From assembly GCF_035590735.1 (NCBI RefSeq), contig NZ_CP141595.1:739001-803000 (forward strand): a stretch of 64,000 bases of DNA, in the 5' to 3' direction. This stretch comes from Rossellomorea aquimaris (GTDB lineage Bacteria > Bacillota > Bacilli > Bacillales > Bacillaceae_B). Under the pieces are notes generated by a model that worked only from the letters and a program-made list of their open reading frames with translations, was not told where the DNA came from and made no database searches. Position numbers and translations under genes: made by a program. Within the stretch, counting starts at the first letter, position 1. Every line of letters begins with the position of its first letter. Of the stretch, positions 16,584 to 25,570 are shown piece by piece.

Positions 16584-18341
16584 ATGAAGAAAGTCATGAA
16601 CAAACCTGAAGATCTGGTCGTGGAAATGTGCAATGGGATGGCCATGGCTCATCCGGAGCTCGAGTTTATGAAAAAGTATAAGGTCATGAAGAAAAAGGAT
16701 TTGAATGAAAATAAGGTAACCTTGATCAGCGGCGGGGGAAGCGGACATGAGCCTGCACATGCGGGGCTTGTGGGAAAAGGAATGCTCGATGCTGCCGTGT
16801 GCGGTGATGTGTTTGCGTCGCCTTCGCAGATTCAGGTTTATCAGGCGATTAAAGCGACGGCCGGTAAAAAGGGAGCCCTCTTGGTCATTAAGAATTACAG
16901 CGGGGATATCATGAATTTTAAAAATGCGGCTCATTTAGCTTCAGAAGATGGCATCCCGGTGGAATATGTCAAAGTCGATGATGATATTGCCGTGGAAGAC
17001 AGCCTTTATACAGTGGGACGCCGCGGTGTTGCGGGAACTGTGTTGGTACATAAAATTGCCGGAGCGGCTGCTGAAGAAGGCAGGGACTTGATGGAAGTCA
17101 AAGCCGTGGCGGAGAAGGCAGCAGAAAATGTCCGCAGCATTGGCTTCGCGCTGACATCCTGTACCGTCCCAGCCAGTGGATCTCCGACGTTCAAATTGGA
17201 TGATGATGAAATCGAATATGGCGTCGGGATTCACGGAGAGCCAGGAACAAGACGGGAAAAATTCGCGTCCGCTGATGAATTGGCACAGCGTATGGTGAAC
17301 GACCTCCTGAAGGATCTGAAAATGGGAGAGGGGGATTCTTCCGAAATCGCGATCCTAGTAAACGGTTTTGGTGGTACGCCGTTGCAAGAACTCTATCTTT
17401 TCAACAATGCCGTTACCAGAATCTTATCGGATAAAAAGATTACGATTAACCGTGCGTTTGTCGGCAATTACATGACAAGTATCGATATGGCAGGCGTTTC
17501 CCTGACCGTAATGAAGCTGGACGAAGAGTTGAAAACATTGCTGTCAAGCGAGAGTACTGCGCCGGCATTCAGAGTGGACGGACCGGTTCCGGGTGTCGAG
17601 TACATCGACCTCGAGGAGGATGATGAACCGAAGCCGGTATCATTCGAGGTGGAAACACCGGAAGAGAACGCTGTAATCAAGAATAATACAGCCTCTCTGG
17701 AGAACATCATCTACCTCGTGGATAAAATGAGCGACATCATCATTAAGAATGAAGTACCTTTCTGTGAATTGGATTCACATGCCGGAGACGGGGATTTCGG
17801 GATGAGCGTTTCCAAAGGCTTCAAGCAATTGAAACGGGAGTGGAAAGAGATCCTGGGTCAGGATAATCTCACAATCGGCAGCTTTTTAGACGCAAGTTCC
17901 ATGGTCATCATGGAATATTGCGGCGGTGCTTCCGGTCCGATATGGGGTTCTGCATTCCGGGCTGCAGGTAAAGCGGCACAAGATCGAATGGAGCTGACCG
18001 TGGAAGAATTCGCTGATATGCTGAAGGCTGCCGTAAAGGGAATCCAGGATACAGGCGAAAGATCCTTCGGCAGAGGGGCAGAGGTCGGTGACAAAACGCT
18101 CGTGGATGCACTCGTCCCTTGTGCGGACTCCTGGTCACAGAGTGCCGCAGACGGTGCTGACTTTAAGACCGCATTTGAAAAAGGAGCAGAGGCCGCTGTT
18201 GAGGGAGCCGAGAAAACCAAGGATATCGTTGCCCGGATGGGACGTGCTGGTACCGTTGGGGAACGAAGCCTAGGTCATCCGGATGCTGGTGCGTATGCGC
18301 TGGGGGTTATCTTTACGGGGTTATCGGAGAGTTTGAAGTAA
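16584..18341 (+). CDS. dhaK: Dihydroxyacetone kinase, fused DhaK-DhaL
   Basis: A 585-residue single-chain kinase that phosphorylates dihydroxyacetone to DHAP with ATP. The N-terminal DhaK domain (about 1-335) has ISGGGSGHEPAH and the substrate-binding His in GIHGEPG (about residue 217). The C-terminal DhaL domain (about 370-585) carries the Mg-ATP motif HAGDGDFG and the GGASGPIWG loop. The fusion is the ATP-dependent form, not the PTS-coupled form that needs DhaM. GAGGAGGAG precedes the ATG. It stands alone. Its product is also the expected end product of the acid-sugar cluster at 41586-44386. Confidence 0.93.
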   Translation: MKKVMNKPEDLVVEMCNGMAMAHPELEFMKKYKVMKKKDLNENKVTLISGGGSGHEPAHAGLVGKGMLDAAVCGDVFASPSQIQVYQAIKATAGKKGALLVIKNYSGDIMNFKNAAHLASEDGIPVEYVKVDDDIAVEDSLYTVGRRGVAGTVLVHKIAGAAAEEGRDLMEVKAVAEKAAENVRSIGFALTSCTVPASGSPTFKLDDDEIEYGVGIHGEPGTRREKFASADELAQRMVNDLLKDLKMGEGDSSEIAILVNGFGGTPLQELYLFNNAVTRILSDKKITINRAFVGNYMTSIDMAGVSLTVMKLDEELKTLLSSESTAPAFRVDGPVPGVEYIDLEEDDEPKPVSFEVETPEENAVIKNNTASLENIIYLVDKMSDIIIKNEVPFCELDSHAGDGDFGMSVSKGFKQLKREWKEILGQDNLTIGSFLDASSMVIMEYCGGASGPIWGSAFRAAGKAAQDRMELTVEEFADMLKAAVKGIQDTGERSFGRGAEVGDKTLVDALVPCADSWSQSAADGADFKTAFEKGAEAAVEGAEKTKDIVARMGRAGTVGERSLGHPDAGAYALGVIFTGLSESLK

Positions 18342-18350
18342 AGATGGAAG

Positions 18351-18411
18351 GAAGCAAGGGGACGGTTCTCTTGCTTCTTTTTTTGTGCGTTGGAAGCAGG
18401 AGAACCGTCCC
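18351..18411. repeat. Dispersed palindromic repeat, copy 4 (full length)
   Basis: Left hairpin GAAGCAAG/CTTGCTTC (18351-18377) followed by a T run. The loop sequence GGGACGGTTCTC (18359-18370) is perfectly complementary to GAGAACCGTCCC (18400-18411). It lies directly after the dihydroxyacetone kinase and may serve as its terminator. Confidence 0.8.
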
Positions 18412-18452
18412 TGTGCACACCTGCACAACCCTGACCACATCCTCTGCACGTC

Positions 18453-18500
18453 AAAAAAAGCAGTACCAGGAAAACATCTGTTTTCCGGACCTGCTTTTAT
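18453..18500 (-). terminator. Terminator of the sortase operon
   Basis: Arms around AAAGCAG...GGAAAAC and GTTTTCC...CTGCTTTT with a short internal bulge. On the minus strand the stem ends in a run of seven T residues. Confidence 0.8.
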
Positions 18501-19147
18501 TATAAGGATTTATCAGAGCCTTTTTCCTTTGAAGTAATTAGATCTGCCACAAGGATATAACGCTCAGGCGATGCCCCGATAAAATGAAAGGGATAACATG
18601 TGGAAACCGTTAATGTTGCTTCAGGTTTTGGTACAATAACGGTTAGATCGTCCTTGTCCACAATACGTACTTTCTTTACTTTATAGGTAAATTCCCCCGC
18701 TGTGGTATGAACGATAAGCAGATCGCCTACACCAACATCTCCAAGTTTACGAAAGACTGTATCGCGATGTCCTGACATGATGGAATTGTCCATTTCACCA
18801 GGCAACACACTGTCTGCAAAATGTCCCACGCCTTTTTCCAGTTCATTTTCATCTGTTCCGTGATAGATTGGCAGTTTTGCCTCCAACTTTGGAATAATAA
18901 GTTCACCTATATTTTCACCTTTTTCGGGACGTTTAGAGTAAAGGGGTTTTGGTTCTTTATGTTGTTCCGTTACATCAGCCTCTGCTTTATAGTCTGGGGC
19001 GTCCACTTGATCCGTTTGAGAGAGCCAATACCCTTTCAGATAGGCGTAGGCATTCGTACCTCCAAACCATAGACCGAATACAATCAACAAGATAGATAGG
19101 AAAAGAAGAAGCAAGCGATTGCTTCTTCTCATGTTATGATTTCTCAT
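18500..19147 (-). CDS. Class D sortase
   Basis: A 215-residue membrane-anchored transpeptidase with an N-terminal signal anchor (residues 10-35) and a sortase domain from about 75. The catalytic His is in SGHRD, the Cys in STCYPF and the Arg in SPERY. The TLTVSTCYPF motif places it with class D enzymes of Bacillus. It overlaps the preceding gene by ATGA, so the two are co-translated. The neighbour carries an LPxTA-type sorting signal and is the probable dedicated substrate. The predicted job is to cleave after Thr and fix that protein to the wall. Confidence 0.92.
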   Translation of the reverse strand: MRNHNMRRSNRLLLLFLSILLIVFGLWFGGTNAYAYLKGYWLSQTDQVDAPDYKAEADVTEQHKEPKPLYSKRPEKGENIGELIIPKLEAKLPIYHGTDENELEKGVGHFADSVLPGEMDNSIMSGHRDTVFRKLGDVGVGDLLIVHTTAGEFTYKVKKVRIVDKDDLTVIVPKPEATLTVSTCYPFHFIGASPERYILVADLITSKEKGSDKSL

Positions 19148-20334
19148 TGGTTGATTCCTTTAACCACGTTGCGACGGAATAAGAAAATACCGGCTAATAC
19201 AAAGGCAATCCCGGCGAATGTTTTTCCAGCATAGTTGGATGCCGTTGTTGGAAGCTCTCCGCCTTTGACGGTTTTAGTCAGAGGTTTTGCTGTCTGCCTC
19301 TCTATTGCTTTGGGATTTTCTGTCACGATTTCCTCTGCCTGCATCATGTCTTTACCGGTTTCCTGGATAAGTCCGGAGTCAAACATGTCAGCGGTCAATA
19401 AGATATCGGCAAGAAACGCTCCTTGATGGTTGTATAGTTCAATCAACAAATCATACCCATCTGTGGTGTCCATCGTCATTAAAGATTCAATCGATACGGG
19501 TCGTTTTTCACCGTCTTTTACAAGATAATAATCCGTCTTCAATTCAAATAGATCAAGCATGTCATTCATTATGTCGAAAAGCTCTGCGGTTTGTTCAACG
19601 GACAGTTCTTCCGCCGTTTCAAAATTCTCAAATGCCATCATTCTTTCACTTAGCTCAATCATCTGATCGATCAAAGCAGGATTTTCGAAATCAAGTGTTT
19701 CAAGATGAGTGAACAATTTCTCAAATTCCTCATCTGTCAATCCAATCTCTGTGAATAGATCAAATAGTTCGTCTGAATCGTCGCCCCCGTTCACATAATA
19801 ATCAACGGCAAGCTCAAGATCTTCAATATATTCATAGTTTTCGATCGAATCATCGTTTTCATTTAATACCTTTTCCAGTGCTTCTTTGGATTCAAAACCA
19901 TAATCATTCAGAAGCTTCTGAAGATTTTCTTCATTAATCGGAGTACCTTCCCAACCGTTTAAATAGAAATCGACATATTCATGAAGATCTTCAGAAAAAA
20001 TGATCCATGTTCCTTCTAATACATCTTGTCCTTCTTCTATGTCACCAAATTCAACTAGAAGTGCATTTAACTCCTCGCGGCTAAGGCCGAATTCTTCTAA
20101 TACCACCCCAACGGCTTCTTCCGACAGAGGGGTACCAAGATCATCAATAGACTCAACATCTTCTAGATACCATTCTTTACTTTCAATATAATCGATATAA
20201 TCTTGCTTATTCCACCCAATACCCTTTAAAAACTTTTCAAACTCTGGTTCATTCGGCTCGATGGCATAAGTCATAACAGGTAAGACTCCAAAGCCGATGA
20301 CAAGAGCCAAAAAAACTGAAACTAACTGCTTCAT
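19144..20334 (-). CDS. Processed acidic surface protein with LPxTA sorting signal
   Basis: A 396-residue exported protein: signal peptide to about residue 25 (ending near VMTYAIEP), then a strongly acidic region to about 310. That region has repeated helical units with Glu/Asp clusters and recurring FGLSREELNALL-type segments. A short basic linker follows, then LPTTA at about 360, a hydrophobic segment and a positively charged tail (FRRNVVKGINQ). The LPxTA motif in place of LPxTG is what class D sortases prefer, and the sortase gene follows with a four-base overlap. This matches the family named processed acidic surface protein. Its function is unknown. Confidence 0.88.
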   Translation of the reverse strand: MKQLVSVFLALVIGFGVLPVMTYAIEPNEPEFEKFLKGIGWNKQDYIDYIESKEWYLEDVESIDDLGTPLSEEAVGVVLEEFGLSREELNALLVEFGDIEEGQDVLEGTWIIFSEDLHEYVDFYLNGWEGTPINEENLQKLLNDYGFESKEALEKVLNENDDSIENYEYIEDLELAVDYYVNGGDDSDELFDLFTEIGLTDEEFEKLFTHLETLDFENPALIDQMIELSERMMAFENFETAEELSVEQTAELFDIMNDMLDLFELKTDYYLVKDGEKRPVSIESLMTMDTTDGYDLLIELYNHQGAFLADILLTADMFDSGLIQETGKDMMQAEEIVTENPKAIERQTAKPLTKTVKGGELPTTASNYAGKTFAGIAFVLAGIFLFRRNVVKGINQ

Positions 20335-20425
20335 TCCTTGTCCCCCTAGGTTTCTCTTTAATATTTCTAGAATATTATAATTCTTGGGTCACTAATAGGA
20401 TATAGGTATTTTTATCCAGGTATAA

Positions 20426-20480
20426 GGGGGGCTCGTGTTTTTTTGCATTTACAGGAATCATCAAACCGATTCCCATGCTT
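20426..20480. repeat. Dispersed palindromic repeat, copy 5 (decayed)
   Basis: GGGGG-CTCGTGTTTTTTTGC then AAACCGATTCCCATGCTT. The left half has lost its ACGGTT, and the right half differs from AGAACCGTCCCCATGCTT at a few positions. The remaining 20335-20611 sequence shows no gene. Confidence 0.5.
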
Positions 20481-20611
20481 ACAAGAAAAATTCGAATGGC
20501 TGTGAAATTTTTGACATAATAAGGCAGGCATGTCAGAATTGTAGAACTGAAGCTGTTCCTGGTTACTTTTAATGAGGGACAAATTGATAGAAGAATAGGG
20601 GATTTGTTGGT

Positions 20612-20884
20612 TTGTACTTGATACTATCCATTTTTTTAGCAAGTATACTGGGTTTGGTCTTATTGATATCGGGACCCTGGGTAGGTGGTATTCTTGCTTT
20701 CGGCATCATTGCAGGTTGTATGTTCAGGGGTCTCTATCTGTTGAATGACATACATAGAAGAATAGTAAATGATTTACCGAGAGCTGATAAAGCAAAAGCG
20801 GTATATGAAAACTATTTGAAAGAAAAGAGGGGAACGATCAAAGATAAAGAAATAGATTCCCATCATCAAAAACGTCCAGAGTAA
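20612..20884 (+). CDS. Small membrane protein of unknown function
   Basis: A 90-residue protein with two hydrophobic segments (LILSIFLASILGLVLLISG and GILAFGIIAGCMFRGLYLL) and a charged C-terminal tail of about 40 residues. The TTG start is supported by AGGGGAT about eight bases upstream. A good terminator at 20869-20904 overlaps the stop codon. No family is recognised. Confidence 0.6.
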   Translation: MYLILSIFLASILGLVLLISGPWVGGILAFGIIAGCMFRGLYLLNDIHRRIVNDLPRADKAKAVYENYLKEKRGTIKDKEIDSHHQKRPE

Positions 20885-20904
20885 AAAACCCTGGACGCTT
20901 TTTT
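20869..20904. terminator. Terminator shared by the small membrane gene and tatA
   Basis: Arms CGTCCAG (20873-20879) and CTGGACG (20891-20897), A tract on the left and CTTTTTT on the right. It can work in both directions between the converging genes. Confidence 0.8.
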
Positions 20905-20914
20905 GTGATAAAAG

Positions 20915-21148
20915 TCAGCTGCCTGTCTGTTGCTTATCTTTTTCCACAGCTTTCAGTCGTTGACCTTCGTCTGCAGAGCTACTCTTCTCTTGATCGTTTC
21001 CATTCATAAGATCGCTGGTAGCACTTTTGAATTCTTTTAATGTACTTCCGAAAGCACGTCCGATTTCTGGGAGTTTGGAAGGTCCAAAGATGATCAACGC
21101 GATGACTAGTACAAGAATTAATCCTGGGATTCCGATATTCGTTAGCAT
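20915..21148 (-). CDS. tatA: Twin-arginine translocase subunit TatA
   Basis: A 77-residue protein with one N-terminal membrane helix ([15 protein letters not shown]), the [14 protein letters not shown] hinge and amphipathic helix that define TatA/TatE, and a charged tail. TatA oligomers form the pore for folded Tat substrates. It is the last gene of the phoD-tatC-phoX-tatA unit, 21 bases after phoX, with GGAGG before its ATG. Confidence 0.94.
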   Translation of the reverse strand: MLTNIGIPGLILVLVIALIIFGPSKLPEIGRAFGSTLKEFKSATSDLMNGNDQEKSSSADEGQRLKAVEKDKQQTGS

Positions 21149-21169
21149 AATTTCCGCCTCCTGTTGGGT

Positions 21170-22603
21170 TTATAGAATGGGCATGCCATGACGTGCGAAA
21201 GCAGCTGCTTCCAGGTCTGACATTCCCTGAACTTCGGCAAAGGCCGATAGTTTGTCTGAAATTTTGGGTGCGTAGGCAGCGGGCGGTGCAGCATGGCCCA
21301 TGAGCCTTCTGCGGGATGCATTTTTTCTGGCGAATGGTCCCCAGATCGCAAAGGTCATCCCTGGCGATTGAATATTGATGAAGAAGGTTCGGCCGTCTGT
21401 AGAAAACGTTGGCCCCGCAAGCTCGGAATTGTTCACTTTATTTTCTGCGAACACGTACGTTTCGCCTTCCGGTGTCATCCCGATGACACGATCGACACCG
21501 CCGCCATCTTCCGCGATCCATAGGTCTCCCCAGGGAGTGATGCAAATATTATCAGGCATTTCCAGATCATTCTGCGCAGTAGATTCATAGAATAGCTCCA
21601 GTGTGTTGGTGGCCGGGATATACCGGTAGACACGGCCCAAATCTTTATCCCCGGCGGATGTATCATCAAACCAGAACACGCCGCCTTCAAAATAAGCCCC
21701 CTCCAGACGGCTGAAGGCAATGCATCCTTTTCTGCCTGCATCAAGGGTCGGTTTCTCTGGATCTACATCCTTCCATACAATCCCGAATTGCTGACCTGTA
21801 TTGAAAGAGCTGGTTTCATCTTTGCTCATTTCTTCGATGGCTGCCGCTTGAAGCTTGCCGCCTTTTTGCAGGGCACCGACCTTTTGACTGCGGTCGTTCG
21901 GAAGGTAGCGATACAAATAACTGGGACCGGCGTCTTCCGTTAAGTAAACGATGCCTGTTGCCGGGTCAATGGCCGTGGCTTCATGGGAAAAGGCACCCAT
22001 GTCGCGGATCGGGGTTTTCGAGATGTTGTTTTCAGGGTTGTTTGGGTCGACTTCGAACACATAGCCATGTCCCTCTTCCAGCGTTTCTTCACACGTGAGC
22101 CATGTGCCCCACGGAGTCGATCCGCCTGCACAGTTACGGATGGTACCGGAAGAAGAGACATATTCTTTCCTTACTTGGCGGTCAGGGCCGACGACTAAGG
22201 AAGTTGTTCCGCCCGATTCTTCACGGCGGTAAGGGTTTTTCCCGATCACGGGGTATTTGCTGTTTCCGCTCAATTCATGGTTTCTCACAAGGACGGTGGA
22301 GTTATGGGGACCGGAGTAAGCGGCCATCCCATCGAACTTGGCAGGGACGGGTCTGCCATCGGATAGTGTTCCACCTTCCTCTGAAATGATCCGGTACTGG
22401 AAACCGCGGGGAAGGTCCATCACACCGCCAGGGTCCTTGACAAGGGGACCATAGCCGCCGGTCGTTTTCCTGTTTTGGGATGTGCCGGCAAATGCTTTAT
22501 TTCCACCGAAAGACATCAATCCAGTGCTGCCGAGGGCGAGGGCAGCTGTACTGATTCCGCTTGCTTTCAAAAAGTCTCTTCTATTCATATCTTGTTTATT
22601 CAA
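21170..22603 (-). CDS. PhoX family alkaline phosphatase (Tat substrate)
   Basis: A 477-residue secreted phosphatase of the PhoX (formerly DUF839) family, a Ca/Fe-dependent beta-propeller phosphomonoesterase. The N-terminus has a twin-arginine signal, NRRDFLKAS, followed by a hydrophobic stretch, so it should leave folded through the Tat pore encoded on either side. Visible features include VRNHEL, GGTTSLVV, GAFSHEA and the CEETLEEG Glu-rich segment. The TTG start at 22603 overlaps the tatC stop (TTGA) and has AAGGAGTG upstream; an ATG six codons in is an alternative. Confidence 0.92.
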   Translation of the reverse strand: MNKQDMNRRDFLKASGISTAALALGSTGLMSFGGNKAFAGTSQNRKTTGGYGPLVKDPGGVMDLPRGFQYRIISEEGGTLSDGRPVPAKFDGMAAYSGPHNSTVLVRNHELSGNSKYPVIGKNPYRREESGGTTSLVVGPDRQVRKEYVSSSGTIRNCAGGSTPWGTWLTCEETLEEGHGYVFEVDPNNPENNISKTPIRDMGAFSHEATAIDPATGIVYLTEDAGPSYLYRYLPNDRSQKVGALQKGGKLQAAAIEEMSKDETSSFNTGQQFGIVWKDVDPEKPTLDAGRKGCIAFSRLEGAYFEGGVFWFDDTSAGDKDLGRVYRYIPATNTLELFYESTAQNDLEMPDNICITPWGDLWIAEDGGGVDRVIGMTPEGETYVFAENKVNNSELAGPTFSTDGRTFFINIQSPGMTFAIWGPFARKNASRRRLMGHAAPPAAYAPKISDKLSAFAEVQGMSDLEAAAFARHGMPIL

Positions 22604-23364
22604 GTCTCTTCACTCCTTAGAACTAATTTCTCTTGACCTGCATGTGACTCCGCTGATTGAGAAGCACGTTTCTTATAAGCGATCGTTGAACATGTAATGC
22701 TGATTTCATATAAAAGAAGGAGCGGCAGGATGACGAGTACATCTGAAAGGAAATCCGGCGGCGTAATCAGCACGGATATCACAATCAGTAAAAAATAGGC
22801 TACTCTTCTTGATTTTTTCAATTTGGCTGGATCCACAATGCCAAGTACCGTCAGAAAGACGATCACTAAAGGCATTTCAAATAACAAGCCAAAAGGTAGA
22901 GTAAGGTGCAGCATAAATCGGAAGTATTTTTCCGCCGTGAACATCGTTTCAAATTGACCGGCTGCCAGGGTGGTCAAAAAATTCAGGACGATCGGAAAGA
23001 GTAAAAAGTAACCGAACCCAATGCCGGAGATAAACAAAAAGAACAGGGCGGGTATGAAGCGTAACGTGACTTTTCGTTCTGTCGGGCTCAGACCGGGAGC
23101 GACAAACCGCCAAATTTGGTAGGCAGCGACAGGAATGGTGGCAGCCAGTGAGAAGACGGCTGCTATCATCAAGTACACCCAAAGAATCTCACTCGGTCCG
23201 AGAATCGCAAGCTTCATGTCTAAATCCCTGATCAGCCACCCGTAGATCGGTTTCATAAAAGCCATTCCCACTATAAGGAAACCGATGAAAGCGAGTACGG
23301 TTTTAATGGCCCGGCTCCTGAGCTCTTCCAAGTGTCCGATCAGCTGCTGGTTGCGATCTTTCAT
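22600..23364 (-). CDS. tatC: Twin-arginine translocase subunit TatC
   Basis: A 254-residue receptor subunit of the Tat translocase with six membrane helices and the conserved HLEELRSRAI N-terminus and FGLLFEMPLVI segment. It recognises the twin-arginine signals of the flanking PhoD and PhoX. AAGGAGG lies eight bases before the ATG. The gene is between phoD and phoX, overlapping the latter by four bases. Confidence 0.95.
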   Translation of the reverse strand: MKDRNQQLIGHLEELRSRAIKTVLAFIGFLIVGMAFMKPIYGWLIRDLDMKLAILGPSEILWVYLMIAAVFSLAATIPVAAYQIWRFVAPGLSPTERKVTLRFIPALFFLFISGIGFGYFLLFPIVLNFLTTLAAGQFETMFTAEKYFRFMLHLTLPFGLLFEMPLVIVFLTVLGIVDPAKLKKSRRVAYFLLIVISVLITPPDFLSDVLVILPLLLLYEISITCSTIAYKKRASQSAESHAGQEKLVLRSEET

Positions 23365-23383
23365 GGCCTCAGCCTCCTTGGTG

Positions 23384-25138
23384 CTAGTTCATTTGCATGT
23401 GTTTGCCTTTTTGGGCCTGCTTTTTATGGGCCCGGTTGTGCGCTTCATGACGATCATCTTCCACCTCAGAAGACGTCTGTTTCCCTTGGGGAACAATTGC
23501 CGTTGAAACTTCCTTCAGTCCTTCTGAATCTTTTTCGTAAACAAATGAAGCTCTGGTAGAAATATCTGCCCCGGGACTCGAGACGAATGGAACCACACGA
23601 TAATCTGCTCTCCACTCGTTCGGCGTGACATGACAGCGGACATACCCGCGATAATCGTTGAAAAATTTAATATGTTCGTTCTGGGCAAGAATACGGTCCG
23701 TGTCGGCGCGCTTGTCCGCCCCGTTTCCACCTGATGTGATCGACGTGCCGACAAACTCAGCTCCAAGCATTTTGGAAGACGGATCATCAAAGTCTGCCAG
23801 GATATTGGAAGCCCAGTTCGCGTGTACATCACCTGTCAAAACGATCAAGTTATCCATGTTTTCCTTACGGGCAAATTCCGTGATCCGTTCCCTTGCAGGT
23901 GTGTAGCCATCCCAGCCATCCATACTGTATAAAGGCCAATCAGGGCTTGGGCCATAATTTCTTTTGGCAAAAAAGATTTGCTGGGCAAATACATTCCAGG
24001 AAGCAGTCGATTTGCCAAGATGATCAAGGACCCATTGTTCCTGCTCGCTGCCTAACAAGGTGCGTGAAGGATCCAGGGATTCCTCCGTCTGCGGAGAGCT
24101 TTTATCTCCATTCGCCTGATCTGAACGATACTGACGGGAATCAAGAACCATGAAATTAGCTAGGTTCCCGTATGAAAACTGACGGTAGAGCTGCATGTCC
24201 ACTCCGTGCGGCATCGAAGAACGTCTTAATGGCATATGTTCATAGTAGGCTTGATAAGCAGCAACACGCCGTTGCACAAACTCTTCCACAGACTGGCCTT
24301 TTTCAGGAATCATGTCGGCATAGTTGTTTTCCACTTCATGGTCATCCCATGTCACAACCCAAGGGAAAGCAGCATGAGCAGCCTGCAGGTCCGCGTCTGA
24401 GCGATATTGTGCATGTCGGTTCCGGTAGTCCTCTAATGAACGGATTTCAGGACCTTTATGGTGTCGTACGTTTCCTGTACTTGCTACATACTCATCAGGA
24501 CCGTATTCATAAATGTAGTCTCCAAGATGGAAAACGAGATCAAGGTCTTCTTTGGCCATGTGCTTATAGGCCGTATAATAGCCATGCTCATATTGCTGGC
24601 AGGAAGCAAAGGCAAAAGTTAGGCTTGCGACGTCTGCATTCAGGGAAGGAAGGGTTTTCGTTTTTCCGATCGGGCTATAATCCTTCCCGACTTTGAACCG
24701 GTAATAGTACACCGTACCTGCTTCCAGGTTCCCAACTTCTGCATGAACGGAGTGAGCGAGGGCAGGACTTGCAACTTCAGTACCGCGCTGAACAATACGA
24801 CGGAAATGTTCATCTTTCGAGAGTTCCCACTTCACTGGAATGTTCCGATCAGGCATGCCCCCGCCATTAAGGGGGTCGATGGCTAAACGTGTCCATAAAA
24901 CGACACTGTCCGGGAGCGGGTCACCAGAAGCTACCCCAAGTAAAAACGGGTAATCCTCTAACCCTGCTTCTTCTGCAGACACAGAAAAACCACCCATCGA
25001 TTGAGCAATCACCACTCCTAAAGAAATGCCGGCGACTTTCCCCGCTCCTTGAAGGAAGCTGCGACGGTCGACCCCTTTATGTAAGGTCTCTTCATTCAGT
25101 TTTTGAATCCAATTTTCCATCGATTTCTCATTCGTCAT
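23384..25138 (-). CDS. phoD: Alkaline phosphatase PhoD (Tat substrate)
   Basis: A 584-residue secreted phosphodiesterase/phosphatase of the PhoD family. Twin-arginine signal DRRSFLQGAGK lies near the N-terminus. The metallophosphatase core shows FASCQQYEHGYYTAYKHM, FHLGDYIYEYG, TWDDHEVENNY and LTGDVHANW, which hold the Ca/Fe ligands. A basic His/Lys/Gln-rich tail follows. A start at 25138 is preferred over a further ATG at 25156 because GGGAGAT sits eight bases before it. In B. subtilis PhoD is exported by its own TatAd/TatCd pair; the same pairing is seen here with PhoX added. Confidence 0.93.
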   Translation of the reverse strand: MTNEKSMENWIQKLNEETLHKGVDRRSFLQGAGKVAGISLGVVIAQSMGGFSVSAEEAGLEDYPFLLGVASGDPLPDSVVLWTRLAIDPLNGGGMPDRNIPVKWELSKDEHFRRIVQRGTEVASPALAHSVHAEVGNLEAGTVYYYRFKVGKDYSPIGKTKTLPSLNADVASLTFAFASCQQYEHGYYTAYKHMAKEDLDLVFHLGDYIYEYGPDEYVASTGNVRHHKGPEIRSLEDYRNRHAQYRSDADLQAAHAAFPWVVTWDDHEVENNYADMIPEKGQSVEEFVQRRVAAYQAYYEHMPLRRSSMPHGVDMQLYRQFSYGNLANFMVLDSRQYRSDQANGDKSSPQTEESLDPSRTLLGSEQEQWVLDHLGKSTASWNVFAQQIFFAKRNYGPSPDWPLYSMDGWDGYTPARERITEFARKENMDNLIVLTGDVHANWASNILADFDDPSSKMLGAEFVGTSITSGGNGADKRADTDRILAQNEHIKFFNDYRGYVRCHVTPNEWRADYRVVPFVSSPGADISTRASFVYEKDSEGLKEVSTAIVPQGKQTSSEVEDDRHEAHNRAHKKQAQKGKHMQMN

Positions 25139-25196
25139 GTGGATATCTCCCTTCATGAATCTATTGAATCGAACAGTTCATAGTATAGGAGATCAT

Positions 25197-25223
25197 TTTT
25201 AATTTGCTGTAAATGAATGTAAA
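25197..25223 (-). promoter_or_regulatory. Putative PhoP box upstream of phoD
   Basis: Read on the minus strand: TTTACA, TTTACA and TTAAAA in a row with 10- and 11-base periods, 60-85 bases before the phoD start. This resembles the TT(A/C/T)ACA direct repeats bound by phosphorylated PhoP. The match is suggestive, not exact. Confidence 0.5.
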
Positions 25224-25493
25224 CAGAGGATAGAATAGGAGGGTCGTCATTCCCGGGATAAAAGGCTGTTTATTGTTTTAAAATTTAATAAAATAGGAAA
25301 GATTCAGCAGACTTCCTCAATTTTTAGTAGGAGGTCGGCACCGTTTTTCTTAACATGGGTGAAAAGAAAACTACATATTAAAATGGATGGTATGGTGAAG
25401 AGAATCATAGATTTATGATCCTGGATTTAGCAATGGGGAATCAATGAACCTTCCCAGTGTTTCTATAGAGGAAAAAATAAACAAATTACCTAC

Positions 25494-25548
25494 TTGACCA
25501 TGTGCTTGTCCACTTGCTATATTTACCTTAAGATCACCATTTTGGTGA
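25494..25548 (+). promoter_or_regulatory. Promoter and palindromic site upstream of the riboswitch
   Basis: TTGACC (25494-25499), 18 bases, TATATT (25518-25523) preceded by TGC. About ten bases downstream, over the expected start of transcription, is the palindrome TCACCA-TTT-TGGTGA (25534-25548), placed where an operator would block initiation. Its regulator is unknown. The 25224-25493 stretch shows nothing else I can name. Confidence 0.55.
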
Positions 25549-25570
25549 AAAACATGAATAAAGACTCCAA

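Noticed and set aside
20412..20642. 76-codon minus-strand frame
   Set aside because: It crosses a decayed repeat copy and overlaps the start of a better-supported plus-strand gene; no ribosome binding site.
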